Shown piece by piece: positions 1 through 11,026 of a stretch of 64,000 bases of DNA. Under the pieces are notes generated by a model. The model had not been told where the DNA came from, made no database searches, and saw nothing but the letters and a program-made list of their open reading frames with translations. A program made the translations under genes and the position numbers. The DNA comes from Mytilinidion resinicola (lineage: Eukaryota; Ascomycota; Dothideomycetes; Mytilinidiales; Mytilinidiaceae): assembly GCF_010093595.1 (NCBI RefSeq), contig NW_022985450.1:45083-109082 (forward strand), written 5' to 3'. Within the stretch, counting starts at the first letter, position 1; each line of letters begins with the position of its first letter.

Positions 1-1
1 G

Positions 2-112
2 GGCAAGGTCGAGGTCGATTCCAAGGACACTATGGGTCAGACGCCGCTGTCGTGGGCGGCGGAGAACGGGCACGAGGCGGTGGTCGAGCTGCTGCAACCA
101 AACACCAGATAG
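2..112 (+). CDS. Ankyrin-repeat protein, C-terminal end only
   Basis: A reading frame enters from the left edge and stops with TAG at 110-112. Its 36 residues hold one ankyrin repeat with the signature [20 protein letters not shown], followed by a short unrelated tail. The preceding words (GKVEVDSKD) are the usual repeat linker of fungal proteins with long, highly similar ankyrin arrays, which are often the C-terminal sensor part of NACHT or NB-ARC type NLR proteins. The rest of the gene is outside the window, so the N-terminal effector domain is unknown. Ankyrin identity is secure; NLR membership is inference. Confidence 0.8.
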   Translation, partial: GKVEVDSKDTMGQTPLSWAAENGHEAVVELLQPNTR

Positions 113-242
113 TTGATCTTACTGAAGCTCCACCCCACCCACCTCCTTACTATTTGATTTCCTCATATACTTTGTGATATAGAGGTAGAATATGCTAGAA
201 CATAGCGTTGCTTAGAAACGCTTGAGGCATCTTAGAAATTCG

Positions 243-281
243 AGCTTTGAAATTCTAGCTTTGAAATTCTAGCTTTGAAAT
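243..281. repeat. 14-base tandem repeat, about 2.8 copies
   Basis: The unit AGCTTTGAAATTCT starts at 243, 257 and 271. The first two copies are identical and the third is partial. Confidence 0.85.
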
Positions 282-377
282 ACACCTTTGCTAAGAATTT
301 GATCTGCTAAGAAATCAACCTAAGAGCTTAGAGTAAGAGTATGTTAAAACTCGTATCTCGCCTTTATAGTAGTAAAT

Positions 378-493
378 CTTCGAGCATCTTCTAATCAGCT
401 GCCTTATAGAAACACGTCTTAAAGTTTTGCTACAGCGAAGCTTCGAACATCTTATCAGCTAACTTATAGAAACACGTGTTGAAGTTCTGCTAC
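378..493. repeat. Diverged tandem repeat, two ~55-base units
   Basis: Unit one (378-433) and unit two (441-493) share the order CTTCGARCATCTT, ATCAGCT, CTTATAGAAACACGT, AAGTT and TGCTAC, with scattered substitutions and a small indel. Most differences are transitions. Confidence 0.75.
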
Positions 494-1180
494 TTAAACG
501 TTAGCAGATATAGACAAACGCATCTGTTACGCTAGCAGGGAGGACGGCCGACCCGCTCTGGCCATATTGTAGGCTTGTGAGGTGGCGATTCTGTAGGTGT
601 TCTCAGATAGTTGAGTTGGTTGACTGGAGGCATGGCCAAGTTGAATTGCAAGGCTGGGGCTGAGGTTGGCCCGCTTGCCAAGACCCTGCACAGCCACAGG
701 GTCAACAGCCACTTTAAGTAAATTACACCCAGATGATTGATTATGTGAGGCAGGGTTGTTCTCCACTAGCCCGGATTGGTGATCGCTTCTATTGGACGTA
801 CCAACCTGCGTGGCGACCTTGCATGAATTTGCGCGCCACAGCAGACACTAGGCTGATGATGACTTCTCAGCATCGTAGGGAGGTTCTGATGCTCGGATAA
901 AACCCTGTTATCAGTATTTAGAGTGGTAAGAGCTTTATAGTGGTTCTGTGGAGAAAGAAGTCTATTATGCTATGAAAGAAGGCTCTCTACAAATTAGGCT
1001 TAAAGGCGAGGATGCGAACGTAATTTTTAGGTGAGAGGGGTCCTGGATGTTTAGGAATAGCCACAGTACACAACTTTTACAGAACTATTGCAGATACCGA
1101 CGTGTGCACGGAGTGTGAGTTGCTTAAAGTCAAAGTACCCCTTATATTTCTCGGCACGGTGGGTTTCTCGGCACGCAGGG

Positions 1181-2033
1181 ATGGACGTTATCGACTTTTT
1201 GGAAGGCTTGAAGCTCACATTGGAGCATCTGAAGTCGTATGTCGATGGAAACACCACGGATAGCCGCGCATCCAGCATATCCGACCAGATCGAGAAGATC
1301 AAGACTCCCTTCAAAGCCTTTCAAGAGACTGTGGAGAAGTATGAGAAATCTTTGGGCGAGGCGTCAACTAGAGGACGGTTTGAGAGGGTGTCGACAACGA
1401 TCAAATGGGCATTGAAAGAGATTTCGGGAGATGTTGAGAAACTAAAAGTGGCTATCATGCAACCAATACAGATTATCAATACTCTTCTTTCCCTTCAACT
1501 CTTGTAAGTTGGTTTTACCAAAGTTCTTTGCATTATCTCTGAGGTTTGAAGATCATTCCATGAAACTTACGAAAAGAAGGGATGTGCTCGGGAAGCTTCC
1601 GGAGCAGCTTCTGAATCCTACACAATGTGGACAGTTGATTGCAGCTATACATCTTGCAGAAATACCCGCAGAATTGGGCCAAAGGATATTTGCTTTGAGG
1701 CAAGTGGCCATCGACCAGCATTCAGAGTCTCAAGCATCGCATGAATTACAAATTCAAGAGCTGGAAGGGCTAAAAGCCTCATTTTCATCTTTCGAAGTCA
1801 ACATGAAAAATGCTATGGATGCAAATACTGTAATCCTCGATGGCAGAGCTCAGAGAACCCTGGAAACTCTGGAGCAGATCATCCAGAAGCTCCCTCAGTG
1901 TCTCACATCGAATCAACTGGAGAGTTTGATCCAAGAGCAACAAATGACGATTATGGAGATGCGAGAGACACTTGAGAACAGATTGACCGCCTCTACTGTG
2001 GCTTCTTCCGCCGAAGAGTCGACATCAACATGA
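1181..2033 (+). CDS. HeLo-like/NLR N-terminal-type protein with coiled coil
   Basis: Exons 1181-1503 and 1544-2033 encode 270 residues; the start is the first ATG of the open frame (MDVIDFLEGL). The N-terminal ~105 residues resemble the helical N-terminal region of fungal STAND/NLR-associated and ubiquitin-like-domain proteins, including the pattern RVSTTIKWALKE followed by INTLLSLQ. The rest is predicted coiled coil (residues ~150-260, rich in Q, E, L). The GTAAGT donor at 1504 is clear. The 40-base intron is very short, but it is the only acceptor choice that keeps the long second frame. No nucleotide-binding or repeat domain follows, so this is either a stand-alone signalling module or a truncated NLR. 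It ends with TGA, and the same frame reopens directly into the zinc-ribbon ORF. Confidence 0.55.
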
Positions 2034-2261
2034 GTAAATGGCGCTTTTGTTGTGAATGCTTGCCACTGGGCTGCCATGATGTTTTCATCTATCGCAACAG
2101 GTGTTGCCGAGAGTTGTATTGCGGCAAAACCTGTGCAAAGGCTCAAGGATCACGGCCATGTTCCTCCCCAGTATCATCACACGAACTCCTGGAGCATTCC
2201 CGAAACTTCAAGTCGACGAGACCAGAAGCCTTTGGTGCCCCCAACGGCTCCCAATCACCTT

Positions 2262-2828
2262 ATGATGGACGCCGCCTTCGACCCCATTATCCGCAATAGC
2301 GCGCTATGCTGTCTGTCGGAAAGCACCACTGGAGGCGGCGACATCGAGCGCCTCCTCTACTACTGCTGTCAATGCGGTGGTGGCCCAAATAGCTCCCCAG
2401 GCTGTCCCTTATGTGGTCACAAGCCCACTATCAGCTTGGGCCTCAGCGTCTTTGTTGATCTTTGGGATAAAGATGGGCTATTAATGAGGAACAACAAGAC
2501 CAACGACATACCGCCAGTTCTGTGGTTTGTGCCACTAGACAACACAGTAGTAATCAGGGATGTGCTCGAGTACAACGTTCGTGTATATCTTGGCCACAAT
2601 GCGACACTTCTGGGCCAAACACTTGATGGGGCAAAGGACCTGAGTACAGACAGATATGGTTCTAGTATCCGCCGTGGACGGATAGGCCCTTTTCCGTACA
2701 TCAGCCTCGAAAATGATAGTCCATCTTACAGGCCCGTCTCTGGGTTCTGGGTCAAAGCATCAGCTGCCCCGACGCTAGACCTGGTCAAAGATTCGCTAAG
2801 CGATACCAAGACATGGTATCGGGAGTAG
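2262..2828 (+). CDS. Hypothetical protein with fungal Cys-rich ribbon
   Basis: This 188-residue frame starts at tandem ATGs (2262/2265); the open frame itself extends upstream to the TGA at 2031-2033, with further ATGs at 2076 and 2079. Near the N-terminus are CC and then CCQCGGG...CPLCGH (residues ~30-52), a zinc-ribbon pattern common in small unnamed Pezizomycotina proteins. The remainder is a soluble domain I do not recognise, rich in V, L and D. It shares the reading frame of the upstream HeLo-like gene with a single TGA between them, so the two may once have been one protein. Function unknown. Confidence 0.45.
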   Translation: MMDAAFDPIIRNSALCCLSESTTGGGDIERLLYYCCQCGGGPNSSPGCPLCGHKPTISLGLSVFVDLWDKDGLLMRNNKTNDIPPVLWFVPLDNTVVIRDVLEYNVRVYLGHNATLLGQTLDGAKDLSTDRYGSSIRRGRIGPFPYISLENDSPSYRPVSGFWVKASAAPTLDLVKDSLSDTKTWYRE

Positions 2829-3019
2829 AGACAATATAAAAGTATGAGAAACGTTTCCAACCTATTGATTGGAAAGGCTGATGCTGACGTCGGAAAGATC
2901 AACACCAGAAATCGTTGAAATACCAAGATTCAGAAACATATCGTCGCAGATGTCGTACGCACGCTGCGACAACCAAGAAAGAAGAACCCACAGTTACAAA
3001 CACCAGGGATTTCATTACT

Positions 3020-3325
3020 ATGAGAATCCAGGACAAAGACATCCGCTACGACGTCCTAGTCGAATGTCTGAAGCTGTGGTTCGGGGGTCACGATTACTCA
3101 GTATCCGCTATCGCGCCTGTAAGCTAGATTGCTCCTACATGTCCAAGTCTTGCTAATATTGTCACAGTCAAGAGATGAGCACTACGAAATGAAACTTCTA
3201 GAAAGATTGCTCCCCGTAAGTACACAAATCAAATTGGAACTTTACAGAAAAGCTTGCTCACCGACGCGGTTACAGGAGCACATAGAGATTCTGAAATCTT
3301 ACTCACACCAAAAGACTCAGAGTGA
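3020..3325 (+). CDS. Small three-exon hypothetical gene
   Basis: Exons 3020-3118, 3168-3215 and 3248-3325 give 74 residues. Both introns have consensus sites: GTAAGC...TGCTAATATTGTCACAG, then GTAAGT...TTTACAG. Both splice in phase 0. The frame stays open upstream of the ATG, so another 5' exon is possible. No domain is recognised. The splice signals, more than the protein, argue that this is or was a real transcript; it could be the 3' end of a decayed gene. Confidence 0.35.
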
Positions 3326-6300
3326 AAAGAAATACTAGGAAAAGTTCGGAGTGAGGGTCTCGTAACAGCACCATCGGCCCTCAGCTACTTCGCGCCCATG
3401 GACCTTCCAACCTACGCCCTCCCCCTCTCGCCACCGACCCACCGCCACCTACCCGCACCCGCATACCCCACCGATCACGGGACCTCTCCCCCTCTCCCCT
3501 CCCACCTCCTCTCCTCTCCTCGCATTGCAGCCGAGGCGCAGCCGAAACCTTCCCACCACACTAGCAGTAGCCAAATCGCGGGGAAGTGGGATGTGGGACA
3601 CCACCACGCTATTTTAGCTTGCAGTGCTAGCGGACACCGTAGCGGAGTTCCCGGCGGGGGATCTGGTGATCAGCGGACGGGCCGATTGGGGGAGATTTCA
3701 GCGCTGGGGTCATTGGATAAGAGACATTTGCTGCTGGATGGTGGGAGGGGACGGAGGGTTGGTGTTTACGTGATAGATAAGAGGAGGGGATTAGGGCTTG
3801 AGCGTTATGAGATGGGAGGAGAGGGGATTGAGGTCTGATTCGTGAGAGTTGGAGCGAGGAGAGGTGGAAGAGAGGCGTGAAAGGCCCGACTACCGTAATT
3901 TCGGTAGGCGAATGAGGTGCAGTAATTCGTGAGGAGAGCTAGTGCTCACAATTCGATGGTCGATGCGTCTATGCCTCTTTCCATGGTGTTTGCGAGGCTC
4001 AGGTTGGGTGAGACGCCACGATGGGAGCAAACTTTGGCAGGGGGCGGGGGTATCCTTACGGGGTGAGGGATTAATGTATTAAAAGCTGGGAGATGGGCGG
4101 GCTATCAATTGAGAGAAGGTGTTTCGCATGGGAAAGTTTAAAAGACGGTAGGAAGCTTGGTGAATGTAGTCGATGCTCACGTGCTTACCGGCACTATTCG
4201 CGGACGAGTTGTTGTTGTTTGCTACAGGCACAGGTGCCTAGAGGTACATTCTTATACATATGCACCTCAATGGTAGTCGCGCATATTGATTGACGAGGTG
4301 CATAAAGGTATGTTGCCTGATACTGCCTAGGCGACAAGGTTCTCTTATGATAAGAGGCTCACATGCCTTCTAGGCAGTCTTACTGAAACAGTCCGCCAGC
4401 TGTTCACGTGAGACAACACTGCCAGTATTTCTGAAAGCTCGTGTTAACACGTGAGGTGTCAGCAGTCCCTCAAACCACGAATAGCCTTTCCAAGCCTATA
4501 GCGCCACGCTCTAGGCCCTCCAAACATGCGCCAAACGAGGCGAAGTGGAGATCTCCCGCTGGTAGGATGCGCGGGATTTGGGTGGATAGGCATGTGCTAT
4601 TCCAAGGTTGGCAAGGAAGCGGGGCTGCTGTATTGGAAATGCAGGATGGAAAGATTGGCGTGTCACAATGTTGAGGTTTTGCATATGCGACGCAAGCTGG
4701 GAGTGCGTGCAGCTGTGTGTCCTTTTGCGATGGGTATGCGTAATCGGGGAATGCCGGGTGGGTGTGATGGTGAGGGGCGGTGGAGATGCTGATGGTTGTC
4801 CTGGTAGACTAGCGGTCTTAAGGCAGTATGGCCGATGGAGAACCATGGCTCTGATTTGCTAATTTTACCTCTGGTGGAGTTTGACTGGTTCAAATGTTAC
4901 GCAGGTAACTAAAAGAAATGGATACTTACGTGATCCACGTTTGTAACGTATGTCTCAATTGGAACGTCAGCTGAAAAGATGGGTTCAGTATCACACACCG
5001 TCAAACATAAATGGCAAATACTACACGTGTGGGGCAGAACCGGTTCAGCTCTGGCTAAAGATGGTTGAAGAAATGGCAACGGCAGCGGCTGCAGTTCCCT
5101 TCGAGGAATTGACGTATAGCCGTTGACCAGCGGGCAGACGTTGCGCAGGGAAGGGGAGCGCTTCACGCTGAGCGAAGAACCACGGGAGACGCGTCGAGGT
5201 ATCAGGGGACCTGGTGCGGGGTTTCGGAAAGGCGGCCAGCTCCTGCGGTGTCGGTCCATCACGGAAGAGGCGTGGTGCCGGGGCCATGCCCGGAGGCTGT
5301 GATTGATCGTACCCGTAGCGCCCTGAGCTCTGGGAAGGTCTGCAGATGGTGTTGAGAGTCGAGCATCAGGGGCTCCCGCGTGGATCAATGTCATATGTCA
5401 TGCCTGCAAGTCCTGGGAGTCGTGCAGCCCGGCGCTTGCATACGGGAAGCCCGAGTCTAAGAGCATTCGGTGCTCTTCTGTATTCGGGCTTAGTTTGTGG
5501 TTCGAGAGCGATCGTCGACCTCGTGCTGACTCTAAGTAAATACGTGGCGCAAGTATACCCGATCTATCCAGGTACAACTAACGCGATTGATACTGACAGA
5601 ACAGCCGAGATAATGCACGAGACCACAAGGGTAATTGCCATGCCTTCAACTCAATCTGCCAAGCGCCAATATCTCTCGGGTGCAGAAAATGGCGCGGGTG
5701 AAAAAGATGGTGGATGCAAAATAGCTTTAAAAAGACAGCCGTCTGTGCAAGCGAGCTGGCTACGCAATAAGACGGCGCTTGAGTACGAGGTTGGAAGATA
5801 GTGTCGTCGTGCACCCCGGTTCCGATGTCATGCGTGAGGGTTTCAGGCGTGACGATTGATAAATTCTCCCATTTGAAGCGGTGATTGGCTCTCGTGGAGG
5901 TAGTAAATCGTCCCAAGCCCCGATTTTCTCTTTTAAGTTGGTCCAATTGGGACCGTGCCACCAATGACTGCTCCTCGAGTAAGTGCCGAGTTGATGTGAA
6001 TGCTGTGTGTCTTGCGGGTGTCCTGTGGTCGACGAACACGGAGGAACTACTCCGTCTTTCGACACGGAAAGCGTGGTGTGGTGGAGTCCCTAGACAATGC
6101 GAATGAGGTGATGGGACCCGAGACCGAGGCTGCAGCTGAGACAGGAGAGGGTTCGGTGCGCAGTCTGGCGTTCTGTGATACCCTCAACCCATTTTCAAGG
6201 TCTGATTCGTGAGGGCGTTCTGAGACACAAGCTTACAAGGGCGTGGTACCAGAGCTGACTGAAAAACAAGAGCGTGGATGGTTCGGAGAGTAGTGCCTCG

Positions 6301-9265
6301 AGTCAGTGCCGTCGAGTGGCGAACATGCCTGATGAGAACGCAAGATCTGAGATTGGATCGGGGAAGGCACGAGGAAGCGCCATGGCGGGCAACAGGAATC
6401 TCGGCACAGGAAGTGGGCAGAGGTGCCTACAGTACAACGGAGAGGGCGCGTCGGACATTCCTTTGGGCGGGGATGTGTGAGGGAGAGCGTGACGGAGTGA
6501 CTTTGAGGGTTGAGTTTGTGACACGAGAGGTTAGATATGGCGGCCTGAGTGGTGGGCTCAGCGTGACGGTGTGCCTCTGCTGGTGGCCCACGACGGCAGG
6601 ATAGCTTGCCAGATTTGGCGGAGTGATGTCCGGGGAGCACCACGCTGGTGCCGTGAGCGGCGGGAGATCATCCGGCGTCGTCTTTCCCAGCAGCGCGGCC
6701 GCTTCGGGTGCACACAGCACCCAGCGCTCAGCGGACCGGCGAGGGCGAGCAGCGGAGGGCGGAGGGGCAAAGACTGAGGCCGCGTTGCGTGGATCCACGT
6801 GGCGGCGGAGTGAAGGCTACGATGGAGGCATCGAATGACACGCAGCAGCTCTCCCACACCTCAGACCGATGATGCGGTCCATCACCATTTCCGCAGTGCC
6901 CGCCGCCCATTGGCCGTGCGACGGCACCTGCAGCCGGGGGGCTGGCGAGCGATGGGCCGACGGGCACAAACGTCGGAGGGCCAAAAGAAAGCATCGCCCG
7001 TGTGATGAGATGCGTCCACGTGCAGCGGCGGCGCAGAGAGCGACAGGGCTGGCCGTCTTGGAGTCAAGCTGCGGCTCTCGCTGCGCTGTCGGGCGCGGCT
7101 TGGGGGTACCTCTGCGCAGTTTGATAGCACCACAGCATTGAGGCCCCGTTGTGTCGCCATCGCCAGGGCGTGATTGGCACTTCGCGCAGGCGGCCGCCTA
7201 ATCTTCGTATCTGACCAAGCAGCGGCATCGCAGCGGTTGCAGAGGGTCCCAGGTACGGAATCCTCGAGCCCTGCCGCTCACCGTTCAGCAAGGAGTGAGG
7301 TTGAGTGAATGCATGGCCGATCGCTGCGCGCGAGGGCCCAAACCGCCGCCTGGGCCTCGCGGTTCCCGCTTTTCCCCTCTGGCGTCCCCGAGCGCCAGAT
7401 CGCCAGCACCAGCGAAGTCAATCCAGGCGAGCTTGTGCGCCCTGGGGCCTGTGGCGACGTATCGTGAAGCTCCTGACAGCGCCAGGCGGGCGAAGCTCGA
7501 CGACGGCCACCCGCAACAGGCCGCGAGCCCCGGCTGTTCGCACCTGGTGGCCGCGAGCGACTTGCCGGCGCAGTGAGGCAGTGCTGATTCGCTGCCGGGG
7601 ACGACATTGCCAGACGTCCGGGATTCTTAGCGGGCTGCAGTGGCGGACGGACACTGTGCGATTGGCGCGCGGAGAGCCAGCCTTGAGGTACCGGCAGGGC
7701 TCTGCTGCATGGCCCCAAAAGCTCCCGGGATGCAAACGGGCCCGAACTGCACGCGTGCCTTCGCTGTTTCGAAAGTAATGCCGCTTGCCCTCAGCCTGAA
7801 CAGCCTCTGATTGCCCGAACTTAAATGCGCTGATATGCCGGCGGCGGTGCTGATAGGCCCGGCGCGGACACTTTCGAGGCCAGGGAATCGAGTGGTGATG
7901 TGCCGGAGAGGTGGTGGTGATGGGCGACGAACCATCACGTGCCTCCCTGACGCCTCAACACCACATCGGGCGTTGAATACCTGCCATACCGCATTGGTCA
8001 GCAGGCTAGGCTCAGGATTCGCAAACCAGACCCAGGGTGTTCGTCGACGGCGCCGTCAAGCCACGGGCACAGGCCCCCCACCTCGCGGCAGACCTGCTTC
8101 AGCTGTCCAGCTCCACGCTGATACTGGCGCCCGGGGCCCACGGATCGCAGCGCACTCCCTGTGGCGCGAGAGGGAACACCCATGCCTCACAGTCGCGGCG
8201 TCGTCGTGGTCGCATGAAAGAGGCCCGTTCGATCATGGCAACGCGCACGCAGCGCGCTCTCGAGACAATGGGCCCTCCGCCAGGCGCGCGCAGAGTGGTG
8301 GAGGCCCCACAGGCTGAGGCCACCGTCACGCTAGATGCTGCTATCGCTGCACCAGAGTCCGTCGACTGTGCGACCCTTGGCGGGCGCTGCTATCAGACAG
8401 ACGCGCGCAGGGAAGCTCCGATGGGCTGTGGGCGCGGTGGTCGCAAGTCACCACTCACCCTCTCCCGTACCCCCAGGTCTCTCCCTCCTTTTGCCCCGTT
8501 CCCTCTGCCACAGCACCCACACAGTCCCATTGCTGCCACCCCCTCCCGCGCTGAGCCGTCTGCCCCTCGCCGCGCGCTGCATGGGCTTATCATTGGCTTG
8601 AGCTCCTCAGCTTTCCGACAGCTGGCGCGAATTGTGGCCGCGACGACACCACCCACCGCCCTCTCCATCCCATTGGACTTCGCCGTTTTTTCGAGCGCGG
8701 GCCAGTGACCGGCGTCCTGGACAGGGCCGAGCGGCTAGCGGCGTCGCCAATCCCAAGTTCCCAGAGTGCCAGAGATCAGAGCCATCAGAGCCACCTTATC
8801 CGCCCGCGCGACCCTCACGCCCATACCATATCAGCCCGCCTGCATCCTCAACCACCGCTGCACACCTCCCGCGGACAGCCTCCCCGCCGCGATCACCCGT
8901 CTCTCCCGCTCCATCCCTCGTACATCCTCATCCAGGCCCCCTCTGTGCGCTGCATTCGTCTGTCCGACTGCTGCGGTTTGTTGGGCTGGCGTGGTGCGCA
9001 TCCGTCGTTGACTTTGCGCCATCCTCCACCCAGCTGCGTTGCGGCCTCAGCACCATTCACGAATTGACGACCCCCGCCGCTCTAGAATCGCGCACCTCGC
9101 CCTCGCCCTCGACAGAAGCTCCGCCAGCCGCCGCATCGAGCACCAGCTTCTTCGGCACATCTCGCCGCCCACGCCTCGAACGGCGCCGCCAGCCTCTTTG
9201 TCTCAGGCTCGCCCGTGACAGAAAACGGCCACGCAGAAAACGGCAGCGCCAGAACAAAGGGAAGC
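3326..9265. other. Gene-poor, GC-rich region upstream of scw1
   Basis: About 5.9 kb without a convincing gene. The many overlapping frames between 5 and 9.2 kb on both strands are low-complexity (P, R, S, A-rich), the usual result of GC-rich, stop-poor DNA. It includes a short foldback at 4322-4378 and a perfect hairpin at 3890-3907 (CTACCG/CGGTAG). The right third probably contains the promoter and a long 5' leader of the RNA-binding gene; whether it also holds a non-coding RNA cannot be told from sequence. Confidence 0.5.
4322..4378. repeat. Foldback (inverted repeat) element, 57 bases
   Basis: Perfect outer arms ACTGCCTAG (4322-4330) and CTAGGCAGT (4370-4378) enclose a second perfect palindrome, CTCTTATGATAAGAG (4342-4356). 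It could be a small foldback transposon remnant or a transcribed hairpin. Confidence 0.6.
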
Positions 9266-11026
9266 ATGGCCGGTGGGCCGAGTCCCAGCAGCACTAGCCC
9301 CTCCAACTTGTCCAACAGCAGCCCGTTCCTCCACGGCTCCTTCAGCTCTACATCCTCCTCGCCGCCCAAGCACCCGTACTCCTCGCAGACCAAGATGGCC
9401 GCCGACGCGTATCCCGGATCGCATGGCTACAGCCTGCCCACGCCCATTGGAGACAGACGCGCGCTCGACAAGAACGGCATGTCGCTGCTATCCTTCAGTG
9501 AAGTCGAATCAAGCCCGGACTCGAAGGGCCCGCCCGCGATTTTCCTGCGCAAGTTGCCGAGCAGCAGCGATCGCGAGGCCGTGCGCAACATTCTGCTTTT
9601 CTCGCAAGACATGATCGACTGCGAGCTCGTCCCGTCGTCAAAGCCCGAGGACAAGGGCTTCGCCTCCGCTGTGGCCAGATTTCGCTCTATCGAGGGCGCC
9701 AAGGAAGCCAGAAATCTGTTGAACGGAAAGCGCAACGCCTCCAACGATGCCAATATCATTGTCGAACTGATCCAGGACGGCCTCCCAGGAACGATCGGGT
9801 CCAGGAGGAATACCGTGGACAGCAACTCAGGCCGCCAAGGATCCGTTTCCGCCGCGTCTGGCATCTCCTCCAACGGCCAGAGTGCACGCCAATCGTCGCG
9901 ATACAACGGCACATTCCAGCACATGGAGAAGATGTCCCCGCCAAACGGAACCCCAGGTCTTGGCAACGGCGAGTTCCCCGTGCAAAATCTGTTTTCGCCC
10001 ACGTCCCCCGTGAGCACGTCCTTCAATCATCGCAATCTCGGCAAGTCGGTCATCAACGATGAGGCCGATGATGAATCAGATGGTCTCCTCCAAGAGACCA
10101 TCGGGTTTGCTACCGGCAGCCAGCAGTCACAGGCGGCCATACCTCGTCGAACCACCAATCCATCTATCCCAGTCTCTCGTTTCTCGGCCCTTTCACTCAA
10201 CACTAATGGCACTAACGGCATGGCTTCACCGCCTCTGCCCAACTACTCTTCTCCCCGATCGGGCGCACCCGTTCAGTCACCAAGCACGACGCTTTCGGCA
10301 ATGTCGCCTCATACGACTCCGTCTTCCTTGAATAATCTTGGACCTAATGCCAGCTATCAGCAATTTTCTCAGCATTTCCCTAGACACAACTATCCACCCG
10401 TTAATCCAGCGGACCAGAATCCTCCGTGTAACACTCTTTACGTCGGCAACCTACCTATCGACACTTCTGAAGATGAGCTAAAGGCGATGTTCTCCAAGCA
10501 ACGTGGATATAAAAGACTGTGTTTCCGCACCAAGCAAAACGGACCTATGTGTTTCGTCGAGTTCGAGGATATCTCATTTGCGACCAAGGCTCTCAACGAA
10601 CTTTACGGCCACCCACTGCATAACAGTGTCAAAGGCGGGATTCGCCTCAGCTTCTCCAAGAACCCTCTCGGTGTTAGGACTGGTCAACCCAGCAGCATGG
10701 GATGTGCTACCCCACTCCAGCAATCCTCCGTGATGCCCGGGTTTGGCGGAAATGGTGGCAGCCTAACGCCTGGCTTCACTACTGCTACTGGCCCACCCCC
10801 AGGACTCTCCGTCCCACCCGGACTCCAGACAGCCTCATCTGTGCATGCCAATGGAACATCGAACTTCGGAATGTTTTCGAGCGGGGGCTTTGGAGTCAAC
10901 CATAACGACATGGCCAGCCCGATTAGAGCCCATACGCAGCCAATGGGTGGACTTGCGACTAGTGTCGCAGGTAGCGCTTTTGGCGGTATGGGCGGTAGGT
11001 TTCCGACCTACATGATGGGAGGCTGA
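9266..11026 (+). CDS. scw1: Whi3/Scw1-type RRM RNA-binding protein
   Basis: A single long frame of 586 residues. The first ATG is at 9266; the frame stays open upstream to 9086 through readable sequence ending in a possible acceptor (CGACAG at ~9109-9114), so an upstream coding exon is possible. A degenerate first RRM lies at residues ~89-173 (starting PPAIFLRKLP). The canonical C-terminal RRM is at ~388-470, with RNP2 NTLYVGNLPI and RNP1-like GPMCFVEFED, followed by a family-typical IRLSFSKNPLGVRTGQ tail. Between and after them are S/P/N/G-rich disordered regions. Family members bind mRNAs and act in cell-cycle timing, cell-wall integrity or polarity. The long leader agrees with the habit of such genes of being heavily regulated after transcription. 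Confidence 0.9.
   Translation: MAGGPSPSSTSPSNLSNSSPFLHGSFSSTSSSPPKHPYSSQTKMAADAYPGSHGYSLPTPIGDRRALDKNGMSLLSFSEVESSPDSKGPPAIFLRKLPSSSDREAVRNILLFSQDMIDCELVPSSKPEDKGFASAVARFRSIEGAKEARNLLNGKRNASNDANIIVELIQDGLPGTIGSRRNTVDSNSGRQGSVSAASGISSNGQSARQSSRYNGTFQHMEKMSPPNGTPGLGNGEFPVQNLFSPTSPVSTSFNHRNLGKSVINDEADDESDGLLQETIGFATGSQQSQAAIPRRTTNPSIPVSRFSALSLNTNGTNGMASPPLPNYSSPRSGAPVQSPSTTLSAMSPHTTPSSLNNLGPNASYQQFSQHFPRHNYPPVNPADQNPPCNTLYVGNLPIDTSEDELKAMFSKQRGYKRLCFRTKQNGPMCFVEFEDISFATKALNELYGHPLHNSVKGGIRLSFSKNPLGVRTGQPSSMGCATPLQQSSVMPGFGGNGGSLTPGFTTATGPPPGLSVPPGLQTASSVHANGTSNFGMFSSGGFGVNHNDMASPIRAHTQPMGGLATSVAGSAFGGMGGRFPTYMMGG

Larger units (their letters stand above)
113..1180. other. Intergenic, AT-richer, with short tandem repeats
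   Basis: I see no supported gene. The stretch holds two small tandem repeats (listed separately) and stop-rich sequence. The short open frame on the minus strand at 527-766 has no recognisable domain. Confidence 0.5.

Noticed and set aside
3398..3838. 146-codon ATG frame on the plus strand
   Set aside because: Composition is P/S/H then G/R-rich with no domain and no splice context; looks like chance in GC-rich DNA.
5346..5801. 151-codon plus-strand frame with overlapping minus-strand frames of similar size
   Set aside because: Overlapping long frames on both strands indicate stop-poor DNA; no family resemblance.
8037..9297. Two ~220-codon plus-strand frames before scw1
   Set aside because: Arg/Pro/Ser-rich, no domain, and they run into the leader of the RNA-binding gene in a different frame.
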